A DNA stretch of 44,419 nucleotides, from assembly GCA_029266495.1 (NCBI GenBank), contig JAQSWS010000050.1:1-44419 (forward strand), in the 5' to 3' direction. Below, in pieces: positions 26,371 to 36,084 of this stretch. Position 1 is the first letter of the stretch. Every line of letters begins with the position of its first letter. A program made the position numbers and the translations under genes. The notes below the pieces were generated by a model. The model was given only the letters and a program-made list of their open reading frames with translations. It did no database searches and was not told the DNA's origin. This DNA is from Rariglobus sp. Lineage in GTDB: Bacteria > Verrucomicrobiota > Verrucomicrobiia > Opitutales > Opitutaceae.

Positions 26371-27915
26371 ATGCTGTATTCACCCCTCTTTTTGCGCGCC
26401 GCGTTGCTGGGCGGCCACGTCGTTTGGGCGGTGGCCCAAGCCATGGCTGGCGATCTCTCCGTGCATCCCCTGTTTGGCGACGGGGCGGTTTTGCAACGCG
26501 ATCTCCCCGTCAAAATCTGGGGCTCGGCCTCGCCCAATAGCGAAGTCACCCTGTCGTTCCGCGCTCAAACGACGAAAATCAAGGCCGAGGCGAATGGTAG
26601 TTGGACAGCTGTTCTTACGCCCGAGCCTGCCGGCGGTCCTCACTCGCTTCAGATCAAATCGGACGAGGAAGCCTTGGAAATCAAAGATGTTTATGTGGGC
26701 GAAGTGTGGTTCGCCTCGGGGCAATCGAACATGCAATACCGCGTCCGCTACATGAAGGCCGAGGACCGCCTCACCATCGCACAGCCGGACGGCGCGTTTC
26801 GTATCTTGAACCTCCGACAGCGTGCGAGCGACACCCCGCAAGCCGCCACGCACGTCAACGACCGCTGGCTCACCGTGGATGAGGCGAGCATCCGTGACTT
26901 CTCCGCGGTCGGCTTTTTCTTCGGTCACGAACTGCGAACCCATTTAAACGTCCCCATCGGAGTCATAGCCTCTTCAGTGGGCGGAACCTCAATCCGTAGC
27001 TGGTTGAGCACCGAAGGCCTCACCACCTTGCCTGCTGTAAAATCAAAAGTTGACCAGGCATGGGAGCAAACTCTCTCCAAGTTTCCCACTGCCCAAAAAA
27101 GTTACGAGGTCACCTTGGCCAAGTGGACCGGCGCGAAGACCATCGCGGAGGCAGCCGGACAGCCGTTCCTCGAAAAACCTCCGCGTGCTCCCGACGGTCC
27201 GAACAGCCATCGCCGGCCTTACGGACTCTTTAACGGCATGGTTGCCCCAGTGATTCCCTACACCGTGCGCGGCGTGCTCTGGTATCAAGGCGAGTCTGAC
27301 GCCGCCGAATTTTCCGATATCTACGGTTCGCTCCTTGTCGCCCTGATGCGCGACTGGCGCAGCCGCTGGGGTCGTCCCGACATGCCGTTTCTTTTCGTGC
27401 AGCTGCCCGGCTACGCCGATGGCAAAAACTGGGCAACCTTTCGTCAGCAACAAACCTCCGCGCTGACCGAACCCGCCACCGGCATGGCAGTGACGATCGA
27501 CCTCGGTGAAGAAACCAACGTCCATCCGCGCAACAAGCGGCCCGTCGGTGAACGCCTCGCCAACCTGGCCTTGCGCAACGTCTATCACCTGCCGGTCCAC
27601 GTGGACGGGCCGAAGCCCGTCCGGGTCGCTCGCGAAGGGACTGCCGTCCGCTTGAACTTTGTGTGCGAGAAGGGTGCACGGCTCGTCTTCAAACCCGAAA
27701 CATCCCCGTCCGGTTTCGAAATTCGCAATGCCAGCGGTGTATTTCTACCCGCTTCCGTAAAAATGGACGGCGATACTCTCGTGCTCTCCCACCCCGAGAT
27801 TATGGCGCCCGCCGAGATTCGCTATGCATGGTCCGCCTGGCCGGCCCTGAGTGTCTTCGACTCCAGCCAGCTTCCGGTCGCCCCCTTTTTGGCGCCGGTC
27901 GAAATTCTGCCCTGA
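26371..27915 (+). CDS. Sialate O-acetylesterase-like carbohydrate esterase (SASA/SGNH)
   Basis: The protein has 514 aa with signal peptide MLYSPLFLRAALLGGHVVWA and cleavage near QAMAG. The SASA family motif FASGQSNM places the nucleophile at Ser119; YQGESD (305-310) and NVHPRNK with His385 match the remaining conserved blocks. The N-terminal half is a beta-sandwich (HPLFGDGAVLQRDLPVKIWG). Such enzymes remove acetyl groups from glycans; despite the family name many act on plant or algal polysaccharides and not on sialic acid. In this cluster it likely deacetylates an acetylated uronate polymer before lyases act. An isomerase/epimerase gene follows after 41 bp. Confidence 0.9.
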   Translation: MLYSPLFLRAALLGGHVVWAVAQAMAGDLSVHPLFGDGAVLQRDLPVKIWGSASPNSEVTLSFRAQTTKIKAEANGSWTAVLTPEPAGGPHSLQIKSDEEALEIKDVYVGEVWFASGQSNMQYRVRYMKAEDRLTIAQPDGAFRILNLRQRASDTPQAATHVNDRWLTVDEASIRDFSAVGFFFGHELRTHLNVPIGVIASSVGGTSIRSWLSTEGLTTLPAVKSKVDQAWEQTLSKFPTAQKSYEVTLAKWTGAKTIAEAAGQPFLEKPPRAPDGPNSHRRPYGLFNGMVAPVIPYTVRGVLWYQGESDAAEFSDIYGSLLVALMRDWRSRWGRPDMPFLFVQLPGYADGKNWATFRQQQTSALTEPATGMAVTIDLGEETNVHPRNKRPVGERLANLALRNVYHLPVHVDGPKPVRVAREGTAVRLNFVCEKGARLVFKPETSPSGFEIRNASGVFLPASVKMDGDTLVLSHPEIMAPAEIRYAWSAWPALSVFDSSQLPVAPFLAPVEILP

Positions 27916-27956
27916 GAACACCTTGGCAAACCACTCCGGCATTTTCCGTTCCCCTT

Positions 27957-28730
27957 ATGAAAATCGGCGTCTGCATCGATCCGCTCACAACGTTGGTTTG
28001 GCCCTCCATCCCCGGAGATTTCCTGGAAGCCAATGTCCAGAATCTCTTCATGCCCGAGGCCACTGACGCGGAGTTCATGCGCGTTGAGGCCAAACTCGCG
28101 CCACTCCACGGCCTCATCCGCGTCGCCAACGGATTTCTTCCAGCAAATCTCAAGGTGACTGGCCCGTCCACTGATCACGATCGCCTTTCCCGCTATGTCG
28201 ATACCGCCTTCCGCCGCGCGGCTTCGACTAAAACAACGATCATCGTGTTCGGCTCAAGCGGAGCCCGCCAGGTCCCCGATGGCTGGTCCCGCGCCGAAGG
28301 TTTTGAGCAATTCGTCCGGGCACTTGAAATCTGCGCTCCCCTCGCGCAGAGCCATGGGATCATCCTCGCCGTCGAGCCGCTTAACCGTGGCGAATGCAAT
28401 CTTATCAACACGGTCCTCGAAGGCGCCGTAGCTGTCGCCCGTGTAAATCACCCGAATATCCGCCTGCTTGTTGATTTCTTCCACATGTTGCGCAACGACG
28501 AATCGGCCGACGACATTTTGAAGGTCGGCCCTTGGATCGCCCATGCCCACATCGCGGAAAAAGCCGGGCGCACCGCACCCGGCGTGAAGGGGGACGACTT
28601 CCGTCCTTTCCTGGCCGCACTCAGGCACACCGGCTACACCGGCGCGCTCTCCCTTGAATGTCAGTTTGGTCCCGATCCACGTCAGGAAGGCGAAGCCTCC
28701 GTCGCGTTCCTGCGCACGCAGTTCGCTTGA
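27957..28730 (+). CDS. Sugar phosphate isomerase/epimerase (xylose-isomerase-like TIM barrel)
   Basis: The protein has 257 aa and no signal, so it is cytoplasmic. The AP_endonuclease_2/xylose-isomerase-like fold is indicated by the start MKIGVCIDPL and by a full metal-site pattern: Glu in LAVEPLNRGECN, Asp and His in LLVDFFHML, His in AHAHIAEKAG and Glu in ALSLECQFG. Relatives isomerise or epimerise sugars, keto sugars or inositols. The upstream open frame (from 27663) overlaps the esterase gene and is not real; the ATG at 27957 is supported by the family start. It is in an apparent operon with the esterase and the hybrid regulator. Confidence 0.86.
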   Translation: MKIGVCIDPLTTLVWPSIPGDFLEANVQNLFMPEATDAEFMRVEAKLAPLHGLIRVANGFLPANLKVTGPSTDHDRLSRYVDTAFRRAASTKTTIIVFGSSGARQVPDGWSRAEGFEQFVRALEICAPLAQSHGIILAVEPLNRGECNLINTVLEGAVAVARVNHPNIRLLVDFFHMLRNDESADDILKVGPWIAHAHIAEKAGRTAPGVKGDDFRPFLAALRHTGYTGALSLECQFGPDPRQEGEASVAFLRTQFA

Positions 28731-28757
28731 TGGGAAGTCCCGCGTCGATCGCCCCCA

Positions 28758-29876
28758 ATGCGTCCGCATTATCAAAGTCTTTCCACTCAAGTAGCATCGG
28801 ATATCGAGACGAATCTCCACCGGGGCGCCTGGCTCGAATGGTTGCCAGGTGAACGCTCTTTGGCTGAATCGCATCAAATCAGTAGAAAAACCCTGCGCAA
28901 GGCGCTGAGAATATTGCAGGAACGAAAGCTGATAGCTGCGCGCCACGGACTCGGTTACCTGATTTTGAAACCGGAGAAATCCGCTCAGCCTGAGAATGGC
29001 GGACTCGCTCCCGGCGGCAGCATTGGCCTGCTGACTCCGCTGCCCGTGCATGCGCTACGGCCTTATACAGCCCTCTGGGTCAACGAACTCGGCACGATGC
29101 TGGCCGAACACGACGAACGCCTGCGCGTGTTTTCGGGCAGGAAATATTTCAGCCAAAACCCTGCGTGCGCCCTGCAACGGCTCGTCACCCAGCACCCCCA
29201 GCGCTGCTGGCTGCTGTCTCATTCAAACGAGAAAATCCAGCGCTGGTTTGCCGGGCACGACGTGCCTTGCATCATTACCGGCTCCGCCCACCCCGGCGTC
29301 GATCTCCCGAACATCGACCTGGATCACCGGGCCGTCTGCCGTCATGCCGCCGCTGCAATGCTGCGGCTCGGCCATCGAAAAATCGCGCTGATCAACGAAC
29401 GCTCCGGACGCGTGGGTGATTCGGAAAGCGAGTCCGGTTTCATGTCCGGCTTGCAATCGTTTCCAGATGCCAGGGCGGAATGCATGGTCGCCCATCATGA
29501 CGGCTCCATTCCTCAAACATGCCGTCTGGTGGATCGCTTGCTCGCCCTGGCGGAACCGCCGACCGCACTCTTGATTGTGCAACCGTTGAGTTATGTCACC
29601 GTGGTCACACACCTCGCGCAGCGCGGATTGCGCGTGCCCCAGGACATCTCGGTGATGTGCCGGGATGATGACGGATTCCTCGAATATGTGCGACCGGAGC
29701 CCTCGCGTTACGCGTGCCGCGCACACCTCTACGCGAAGAAACTCCTCAATCCAGTGCTCGCGTTGGCCGCGGGCGAGCCCGTTGCGCAACGCGTGTTGCG
29801 CATCATTCCCACCCATCGGCCAGGCGGGTCGCTGGCACGGGTGCCAGCCTCCTCCGGTGACAAGCGCACACCCTAA
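28758..29876 (+). CDS. GntR/LacI hybrid transcriptional regulator
   Basis: The protein has 372 aa. The N-terminal 70 residues are a GntR-type winged helix-turn-helix (VASDIETNLHRGAWLEWLPG then ERSLAESHQISRKTLRKAL, LQERKLIAARHGLGYLI). The rest is a LacI/periplasmic-binding-like ligand domain (GGSIGLLTPLPVHAL, PCIITGSAHPGVDLPNIDLD, RLGHRKIALINERSG, PTALLIVQPLSYVTVVTHLA). Such hybrids are usual in PVC and Bacteroidetes sugar clusters. It starts 27 bp after the isomerase and is the last gene of that operon; its 3' end overlaps the convergent aldolase stop by 4 bp. Targets unknown. Confidence 0.92.
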   Translation: MRPHYQSLSTQVASDIETNLHRGAWLEWLPGERSLAESHQISRKTLRKALRILQERKLIAARHGLGYLILKPEKSAQPENGGLAPGGSIGLLTPLPVHALRPYTALWVNELGTMLAEHDERLRVFSGRKYFSQNPACALQRLVTQHPQRCWLLSHSNEKIQRWFAGHDVPCIITGSAHPGVDLPNIDLDHRAVCRHAAAAMLRLGHRKIALINERSGRVGDSESESGFMSGLQSFPDARAECMVAHHDGSIPQTCRLVDRLLALAEPPTALLIVQPLSYVTVVTHLAQRGLRVPQDISVMCRDDDGFLEYVRPEPSRYACRAHLYAKKLLNPVLALAAGEPVAQRVLRIIPTHRPGGSLARVPASSGDKRTP

Positions 29877-30676
29877 TCCTGGAAGACCTTTGCCAGTTCT
29901 TTAAGCCCCAGGTTCATCATGCGCACGTCGCCACCCGGGGCGATGATCTGCGCACCCAATGCGCGCACTTTGAGGTAGTTCTCCCGGCCGATGCCCAAAG
30001 TTCCCCAGAACTTCCCCTGCGACTTGCACGCCCGCGCGACGAGTTCCATCGCCGCAAAAATTTCCGGCCGCCCGATCTGCCCGGCGATACCCAGACGATG
30101 GGCGTAATCGCCCGGCCCAAAAAAGATTCCATCCACTCCTGAAACCGCGGCGATCTCCGCTGCGCGCGCCAGGCCTTCCTCCGTCTCGATCTGGCAAAGG
30201 ATAAAGGTCTCGCGATTCTGGTAAGCCATGTAGTCCGCCACGGGTATGTTCCCATAGCGGCCATCGATTCCGCCGCCGTTCCACCCGCGCTGTCCGATGA
30301 CCTCCCCGGGGGCCGGTGTCGGGTTGTTGAATTTCGCCCAGCGAACAATGTCCGCCGCTTGAGCCGGAGTATCCACCATCGCGCACATCAAGCCGCCCAC
30401 GCCGGTTTCCAAGGTCCGCTGCACGGTCTGGTAATCTCCGCAATACAGCCGAGCAAGCGTCGTGACCGGATGCGCCCGTGCCACGAGGTTGAGCGTCGCC
30501 AGCCGATCAGTGGATATGTCGAAATGCTCCAGGTCGAACCAGAGTGAGTCGAACAGGCCGGAGCCGGCCACAAAGTCGACGAGACGCGGAGTCGCATGAT
30601 TGCCGAGCGGATAAAGATGCTCGACGGCGCCGGCGCGCATATTGGCGAGAAGTGAATTGGGTTTAAGCGTAGCCAT
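29873..30676 (-). CDS. HpcH/HpaI-family aldolase (2-keto-3-deoxy acid aldolase type)
   Basis: The protein has 267 aa from the ATG at 30676; the longer frame to 30784 is not needed. Family marks are LWFDLEHFD, TLARLY with the conserved Arg, ILCQIETEEGL with the metal-binding Glu and VDGIFFGPGDYAHRLG with the Asp. These metal-dependent aldolases cleave 2-keto-3-deoxy sugar acids such as KDR/KDG to pyruvate and an aldehyde, a plausible end step of uronate or rhamnose degradation. It is transcribed against the hybrid regulator gene, with a 4-bp stop overlap, and divergently from the FAD oxidoreductase gene. Confidence 0.88.
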   Translation of the reverse strand: MATLKPNSLLANMRAGAVEHLYPLGNHATPRLVDFVAGSGLFDSLWFDLEHFDISTDRLATLNLVARAHPVTTLARLYCGDYQTVQRTLETGVGGLMCAMVDTPAQAADIVRWAKFNNPTPAPGEVIGQRGWNGGGIDGRYGNIPVADYMAYQNRETFILCQIETEEGLARAAEIAAVSGVDGIFFGPGDYAHRLGIAGQIGRPEIFAAMELVARACKSQGKFWGTLGIGRENYLKVRALGAQIIAPGGDVRMMNLGLKELAKVFQD

Positions 30677-30797
30677 GGTGGAACCACAGACTCGACGGCT
30701 TCCGCAGCCGCTCACAATCCCGGCCAGCTGGTCTCCTTTGGGGATCACTAGATTTCGCTGTGCCCGCCGGCTGACGAAGCACACAGTAAATCACCCC

Positions 30798-32720
30798 ATG
30801 CGTTCCCTGTTCCTGTTATTCATTCTTGGCTGCGGTGCTCACCCCTCGACCAGCTTGGCGCAGATGGCTACCCTGCCGTCACAGCCCGATCTTATTGTGT
30901 ATGGCGCCACGCCCGGAGGCATTGTTACTGCGGTTCGTGCGGCACGCGAAGGGTTGAATGTTGTCCTCGTTCATCACCACCTGCACTTGGGCGGAATGAT
31001 GAGCAACAACATCGGCCTCGTTGATACGATCTACGATGGCCGACGCGCCCCGCTTTATGATGAAGTGATCGATCGCATCGCCGCCCACTATCAGGCCACC
31101 TACGGAGAAGGATCGCCTAATCATCGCGCAAGCCTCTGGCCTCCTCGCGGTTCATCCGGGCGTCCACGCTTCGAGCCGCACGTCGCGGAAAAAGTATTCG
31201 AAAATATGATTTCGGCCGAAAAAAATATCGTGGTTCTCCGTGAATTTTACCCGGTCTCCATCACTCGTGACGGGCGTATGATCACCAGCGTGACTTTCCG
31301 TCGCATGAAAGGTAAGGAGGATCGCACCTTGGCGGCGGCCGCATTTGCCGATGCATCTTACGAGGGCGATCTCGCAGCCGTCGCCGGCGCGGAGATGACC
31401 TGGGGTCGTGAAAGCCGCGATAAATACGGCGAACCGCATGCCGGCCGTGTTTTCACCAAGGCGCGCTTTGCGACCGATCCGGAGAAATATTTCCCATCGG
31501 CCATACGCACTGAAGGACTCAACCTGCGAGGGTTTCGGGCCACCACCGGGCCGCTGCTTCCGGGCAGCACCGGCGAAGGAGACCGGGCTATTCAAGCTTA
31601 CAACTTCCGCATGTGCTTAACCACCGATCCGGACAATCGAATCCCAGTCGAAAAACCGGCACGCTATGAACGCGATCTCTATATGAAATTGCGTGACCGC
31701 TGGGGCTTGGGTGGCACGCAACAGAACCGGAAATCCAGCTGGAACGTCCCCCTTCTCATCGAAGGCAACTTTGATTACCCCAACGGTGATTGGGAAACCC
31801 GCCATGCGATCGCCGCCCGCCACCGCGATTTTGCCACCGGCCTGTTGTGGTTTCTGCAACACGATCCCGAAGTTCCCGATCTGCTGCGCGCCAGTGCGCT
31901 TGAACGGGGCCTGCCCAGGGACGAATTCACCGATAACGGCGGCGTTCCGTGGGAAATGTATGTGCGCGAAGCCCGCCGCCTCGTCGGCCGATATGTATTC
32001 ACGGAACATGACGCAGTTGCCGTCCCTGGGCTCACCCGCGCCCCCTTCAACCCGGACAGCATTGCCATCACCGAATGGCCCCTCGACTCCCACTCCTGCC
32101 ATTGGGACACGGTTCCCGGTAGCGACCACGAAGGTAAACTCATCCTGACCGAGGAAACCCGTCCCGGCCAGATCCCCTATCGATGCCTTCTGCCCAGGGA
32201 ATTCGACAATTTGCTCGTGACGGTGTGCCTGTCCTCCAGTCATGTCGGCTGGGGCACGATTCGTTTGGAGCCGGTCTGGATGCATGTCGGGGAGAGCGCC
32301 GGTCATGCCTTTGCTTTGTCGAAAATCCAGGGTATCGCACCGGCCGGCCTCGCTCCGGCGGCCTTGCAACGCCTGCTCGTCGAACGCAGCGTAATGATCA
32401 GTTTTTTTAACGACTTCGACATGTTCTCACCCACGCCGGAGCAGCGCGCAGCTCAATTCTTCGGTCCACGTGGTTTTTTTTCCACCTATGATGCTCGGCT
32501 TGCGGCACCTCTCACCCGATCGGTGGCGAAAATCTGGGCGCAATCGGATGGCCACCCGCTGACCACTGCCCGCCGTGTCGCCACCGCCACGGGTGAGGAC
32601 TCCATCACGGCCGCCGAGTTCGCACAGCTCTCCGGCCATGCCTGGCCCAACGCGCCTGCCGGTCCGCTTTCCCGCGGCGCCGCGTGCGCCTGGCTTTATT
32701 CGCAATCAGTATCCCAATGA
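30798..32720 (+). CDS. Exported FAD-dependent oxidoreductase (PF12831-like), copy 1
   Basis: The protein has 640 aa. The ATG at 30798 gives signal-like start MRSLFLLFILGCGAHPSTSL; ILGC could be a lipobox. Next comes the dinucleotide-binding start DLIVYGATPGGIVTAVRAAR and EGLNVVLVHHHLHLGGMMSN. Conserved stretches shared with the second copy include DEVIDRIAAHYQATYGEGSP, FADASYEGDLAAVAGAEMTW, LPGSTGEGDRAIQAYNFRM and SSSHVGWGTIRLEPVWMHVG. It probably oxidises a carbohydrate-derived substrate, in the cytoplasmic or periplasmic compartment depending on how the signal is used. Its stop overlaps the start of the MFS gene by 4 bp (ATGA), implying coupled translation. Confidence 0.87.
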   Translation: MRSLFLLFILGCGAHPSTSLAQMATLPSQPDLIVYGATPGGIVTAVRAAREGLNVVLVHHHLHLGGMMSNNIGLVDTIYDGRRAPLYDEVIDRIAAHYQATYGEGSPNHRASLWPPRGSSGRPRFEPHVAEKVFENMISAEKNIVVLREFYPVSITRDGRMITSVTFRRMKGKEDRTLAAAAFADASYEGDLAAVAGAEMTWGRESRDKYGEPHAGRVFTKARFATDPEKYFPSAIRTEGLNLRGFRATTGPLLPGSTGEGDRAIQAYNFRMCLTTDPDNRIPVEKPARYERDLYMKLRDRWGLGGTQQNRKSSWNVPLLIEGNFDYPNGDWETRHAIAARHRDFATGLLWFLQHDPEVPDLLRASALERGLPRDEFTDNGGVPWEMYVREARRLVGRYVFTEHDAVAVPGLTRAPFNPDSIAITEWPLDSHSCHWDTVPGSDHEGKLILTEETRPGQIPYRCLLPREFDNLLVTVCLSSSHVGWGTIRLEPVWMHVGESAGHAFALSKIQGIAPAGLAPAALQRLLVERSVMISFFNDFDMFSPTPEQRAAQFFGPRGFFSTYDARLAAPLTRSVAKIWAQSDGHPLTTARRVATATGEDSITAAEFAQLSGHAWPNAPAGPLSRGAACAWLYSQSVSQ

Positions 32721-34039
32721 TCGCGAACACCGTTTCCGCCCGACCGAAAGCCGGACTGTGGCATCGCAGTGTCGCCTACCTCAATGAGCACCAGCGCTGG
32801 ATGATGGTCGCGCTGCTGTTCTTCGTTGCGATGGTCAACAACCTCGACCGTCAGGCCTTGTCGGTGCTCGCGCCCACACTCCGGCAGACGCTCGGCTTCG
32901 GGGCGGTCGAATACTCTTATGTCGTGACGGCATTTCTTGCCGCCTACACGCTTGGCTACACTTTCTGCGGCCGCGTTCTGGATCACATCGGAGTGAAGGT
33001 TGGTCTCGCACTCGCACTTGGATTTTGGTCGCTGGCGGGCATGGGTCACGCACTGGCCACCGGATGGATCACCCTGGCGTTTTTCCGTTTCATGCTCGGG
33101 ATCGGCGAAAGTTTCAACAGCCCCGCAGGCATCAAGGCCCTTTCCGAGTGGGTCCCGCCTCGCGAGCGAGGTTTGAGCATGGCGATTGTATCCAATGGTA
33201 ATGTCATCGGCGCAATGCTGGCGCCACCGTTGGTTGCGTTCTTCGCGATTCATTTCGGATGGCGCTGGGGCTTCATCACCACCGGCGCGGTGGGCTTTGT
33301 GCTGCTGGCTATTTGGTGGCGCACCTACGACTCCCCCGAGAAACATTCGCGCCTCACCGAAACCGAGCGCACCTACATTGTGAGGTCCATGCCCAAGGCC
33401 GGGCCGGTCGCCAAACGGATTCCAATGGCAACGCTGCTGCTTCAGCCCGTCTGCCTCGGATTTTTTCTTGCGCGGCTCCTTACGGATTCCTCCACGTATT
33501 TCTTCTCTTTTTGGCTGCCCGACTATCTGACCCAGGCACGCGGCTTCACCCTCGCGATGATCGGACTGGTTGGCTGGTTGCCCTTCCTGGCGGCGGATAT
33601 CGGCGGCCCCGGTGGCGGTGCGTTATCAGACTGGCTCGTGCGCCGCGGATGGAAATCGACCAAGGCCCGTCGACTGCTCATGGGTTGCGCCGCCGGCCTG
33701 ATGCCGCTGGCTGCCGTAGCCGTTCGCTGCGAATCCGTATGGGGCGCAATCGCCCTGATCGCCGTGCTGCTGGCGGCACAAAGCTGCTGGATGGCCAACC
33801 AACTCACGTTGATCTCCGAAAGCGTTTCGCGTGAAAACGTCGCCACGTTGCTTGCCCTGTCCGCACTGGGCGGAAGTCTGGGCGGCATCGTAACGACGTT
33901 GCTCACCGGCCGGGTGATCGCGAGCTACGGCTACGTGCCGGTCTTCACCACGCTTGGCTGCCTTCACCTGTCCGCTTTTGGCATTCTGCTTCTTTGCAAT
34001 CGTATCCAGGACCGGCGCACTGCGGCCATCGCCACTTGA
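32717..34039 (+). CDS. MFS transporter, hexuronate-like, between two FAD oxidoreductases
   Basis: The protein has 440 aa from the ATG at 32717, which sits in an ATGA overlap with the preceding stop. ACS-type family marks are VNNLDRQALSVLAPTLRQTL, GRVLDHIGVKVG and MLGIGESFNSPAGIKALSEW with PPRERGLSMAIVSNG. It has about twelve hydrophobic segments. It is a paralogue of the carrier at 23526 but clearly diverged from it. Its position between two FAD oxidoreductase genes suggests it imports their product or substrate. Confidence 0.9.
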   Translation: MIANTVSARPKAGLWHRSVAYLNEHQRWMMVALLFFVAMVNNLDRQALSVLAPTLRQTLGFGAVEYSYVVTAFLAAYTLGYTFCGRVLDHIGVKVGLALALGFWSLAGMGHALATGWITLAFFRFMLGIGESFNSPAGIKALSEWVPPRERGLSMAIVSNGNVIGAMLAPPLVAFFAIHFGWRWGFITTGAVGFVLLAIWWRTYDSPEKHSRLTETERTYIVRSMPKAGPVAKRIPMATLLLQPVCLGFFLARLLTDSSTYFFSFWLPDYLTQARGFTLAMIGLVGWLPFLAADIGGPGGGALSDWLVRRGWKSTKARRLLMGCAAGLMPLAAVAVRCESVWGAIALIAVLLAAQSCWMANQLTLISESVSRENVATLLALSALGGSLGGIVTTLLTGRVIASYGYVPVFTTLGCLHLSAFGILLLCNRIQDRRTAAIAT

Positions 34040-34049
34040 AATTTCTATA

Positions 34050-36074
34050 ATGAAACATCCATCCCCGTTCCTGTCCGCCCGCTGGTGTGCCTGCCTGTTC
34101 CTGGCCGTCGGTCTGCACGCGAGCACTCACGCCGCAGTTCCTTCTGCTGACGTGGAACAACGCACTTACGATCTCGTCGTGGCTGGCGCCACTCCATCCG
34201 GTATCGTCTGCGCCGTGCGCGCCGCCCGCGAAGGTCTCAATGTGCTGCTGATCAATCATGCGCAACATGTGGGCGGTTTCATGACCAGCGGCGGTGGCGG
34301 CTGGGAGGCACCCTACGACGGAGCCCGCTCTCCGCTCTACGATGAGATCTTGCGCAAGATCACAGCGTATTACCGCGACACCTACGGCGAAGGTTCGCCT
34401 CAACACCTTGCGTCCCTGCCCGATCTTTCCACCGACTCCCGTCTCGGCCGACCCAAGGTCGAGCCACGAGTCGCCGAATTGATCTTTGAACGCCTTTTAG
34501 CCGACGAGCCTCGCATCACCGTGATCCGCGGTTTTTATCCCGCGTCCGCTGAACGCGAAGACAACCTGCTTCGTGCGGTAACATTTCGGGAAATGCATGG
34601 CGCTCGCAGGCTTCGTATCGCCGGGCGTAATTTCGCCGACTGCATGTATGAAGGCGACCTCGCGGCGGTCGCCGGCGTGCCGTGGCGCGTTGGGCGTGAA
34701 GCCCGCTCCGACTACAATGAACCCCACGCCGGCGTCATCTTCGCCGTTGCTCGCCCAAAAGATAGCGTCTTTCACAAGCGCCCCAAGATCGACGTCCGTA
34801 AGATGGGCCCCTCAAACGGGGTTGAGATTCTGATGCCCGAGAGCACCGGAGAAGGCGACCGCTCGGTGATGGCCTATAACTATCGGCTTATCCTCACGAA
34901 GAAACCCGGGAACCGCATCATGGTGTCCAAGCCCGAAGGCTACGACCCGGCGATTCTCGGCGATGGTAAACCCAGCATCGTGCCCGACCTCCCCAACGAC
35001 AAAATCGCCTGGAATGGCGGAGGCCGCCTGCTTGGTCCGCAAAACGCCTATCCGGAAGGCGACTGGACAACGCGCGAGGAAATTTCCCGCCGCTACTTGA
35101 ACGCGGCTATTGGCCGTCTCTGGTTTTATCAAAATGACCCGGCCGCCTCTGCCCAGGAGCGGGGGTTCTGGAAGGACTACGGACTCGCCAAGGATGAGTT
35201 CGTTGACAACAGCCACGTGCCTTACGAGGTCTACGTTCGCGAAGCACGACGCATCATCGGTCGTTACGTGTTCACGGAGCACGATGCCCTGGTGGCTCCG
35301 GGCATCGAGCGCGCGCCCATTCAGTCCGACAGCGTCGCCATTACCGACTGGCCGCTGGACCTAGCCGCCTGCACCGACCGCATGGTGCGGGGGAAAGCCT
35401 ACGATGGAAAACTCATCGTGGCCGACGTCTGGCGTCCCGCCCAGGTCCCTTACCGCACCCTGCTCGTGCAGGGCCTCGACAATTTACTCGTCCCGCAGTG
35501 CCTCTCCTCGACGCATGTGGGCTGGGGCACCATACGCCTTGAGCCTGTCTGGATGCAGACGGGTGAAGCCGCCGCATATGCAATCGCTCTGGCGCACCGC
35601 CACCACACCTGGCCCGCCCTGATCGATTCCGACAAATTACTGCGCACCCTCGTGCAAGCTCGCACGATGGTGAGCTTCTTCAACGACACCAATCTCGCCT
35701 CGCCCGACGCGACGCTGCCCGCCGTGCAGTATTTTGGGACCAAGGGATTCTTCAGCACCCACGATGCACGCCCCGCCGCTCCGCTTACGGAGTCCGTGGC
35801 CCGCGCCTGGCTCGCCACGTTTGAAAAACTAGCGCGACGTGATGCCGCTTTTGACCCCACCGCAGAAGCCCGCGCGCTTCCGCCCGCCTCGGCGGAGGAC
35901 GGAGGACCGGCGGTGAGCGCTGATGATTTTCTTGCACGCATAAACGCCATTCAGTCCTCCGTGAAGCGTTCACTGACGCCGCTTCCCGCAGGTTCGGTGC
36001 CCCCCGGAACGCCGCTATCGCGCGGAAAAGCCTGTGCCCTTCTGTATGACGCCTTGGTCGAGCGTCCGTTATAA
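34050..36074 (+). CDS. Exported FAD-dependent oxidoreductase (PF12831-like), copy 2
   Basis: The protein has 674 aa from the ATG at 34050, 10 bp after the MFS stop. The signal peptide (MKHPSPFLSARWCACLFLAV, cleavage near THAA) is clearer than in copy 1. FAD binding: YDLVVAGATPSGIVCAVRAA and LLINHAQHVGGFMTSGGGGW. It shares with copy 1 the blocks FADCMYEGDLAAVAG, PESTGEGDRSVMAYNYRLI, REARRIIGRYVFTEHDA and SSTHVGWGTIRLEPVWMQTG, so the two arose by duplication. No Tat twin-Arg motif is present, which is unusual for an exported flavoprotein. Substrate unknown. It is followed by decayed sequence of a sialidase-like gene. Confidence 0.87.
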   Translation: MKHPSPFLSARWCACLFLAVGLHASTHAAVPSADVEQRTYDLVVAGATPSGIVCAVRAAREGLNVLLINHAQHVGGFMTSGGGGWEAPYDGARSPLYDEILRKITAYYRDTYGEGSPQHLASLPDLSTDSRLGRPKVEPRVAELIFERLLADEPRITVIRGFYPASAEREDNLLRAVTFREMHGARRLRIAGRNFADCMYEGDLAAVAGVPWRVGREARSDYNEPHAGVIFAVARPKDSVFHKRPKIDVRKMGPSNGVEILMPESTGEGDRSVMAYNYRLILTKKPGNRIMVSKPEGYDPAILGDGKPSIVPDLPNDKIAWNGGGRLLGPQNAYPEGDWTTREEISRRYLNAAIGRLWFYQNDPAASAQERGFWKDYGLAKDEFVDNSHVPYEVYVREARRIIGRYVFTEHDALVAPGIERAPIQSDSVAITDWPLDLAACTDRMVRGKAYDGKLIVADVWRPAQVPYRTLLVQGLDNLLVPQCLSSTHVGWGTIRLEPVWMQTGEAAAYAIALAHRHHTWPALIDSDKLLRTLVQARTMVSFFNDTNLASPDATLPAVQYFGTKGFFSTHDARPAAPLTESVARAWLATFEKLARRDAAFDPTAEARALPPASAEDGGPAVSADDFLARINAIQSSVKRSLTPLPAGSVPPGTPLSRGKACALLYDALVERPL

Positions 36075-36084
36075 TCCGGCGTTT

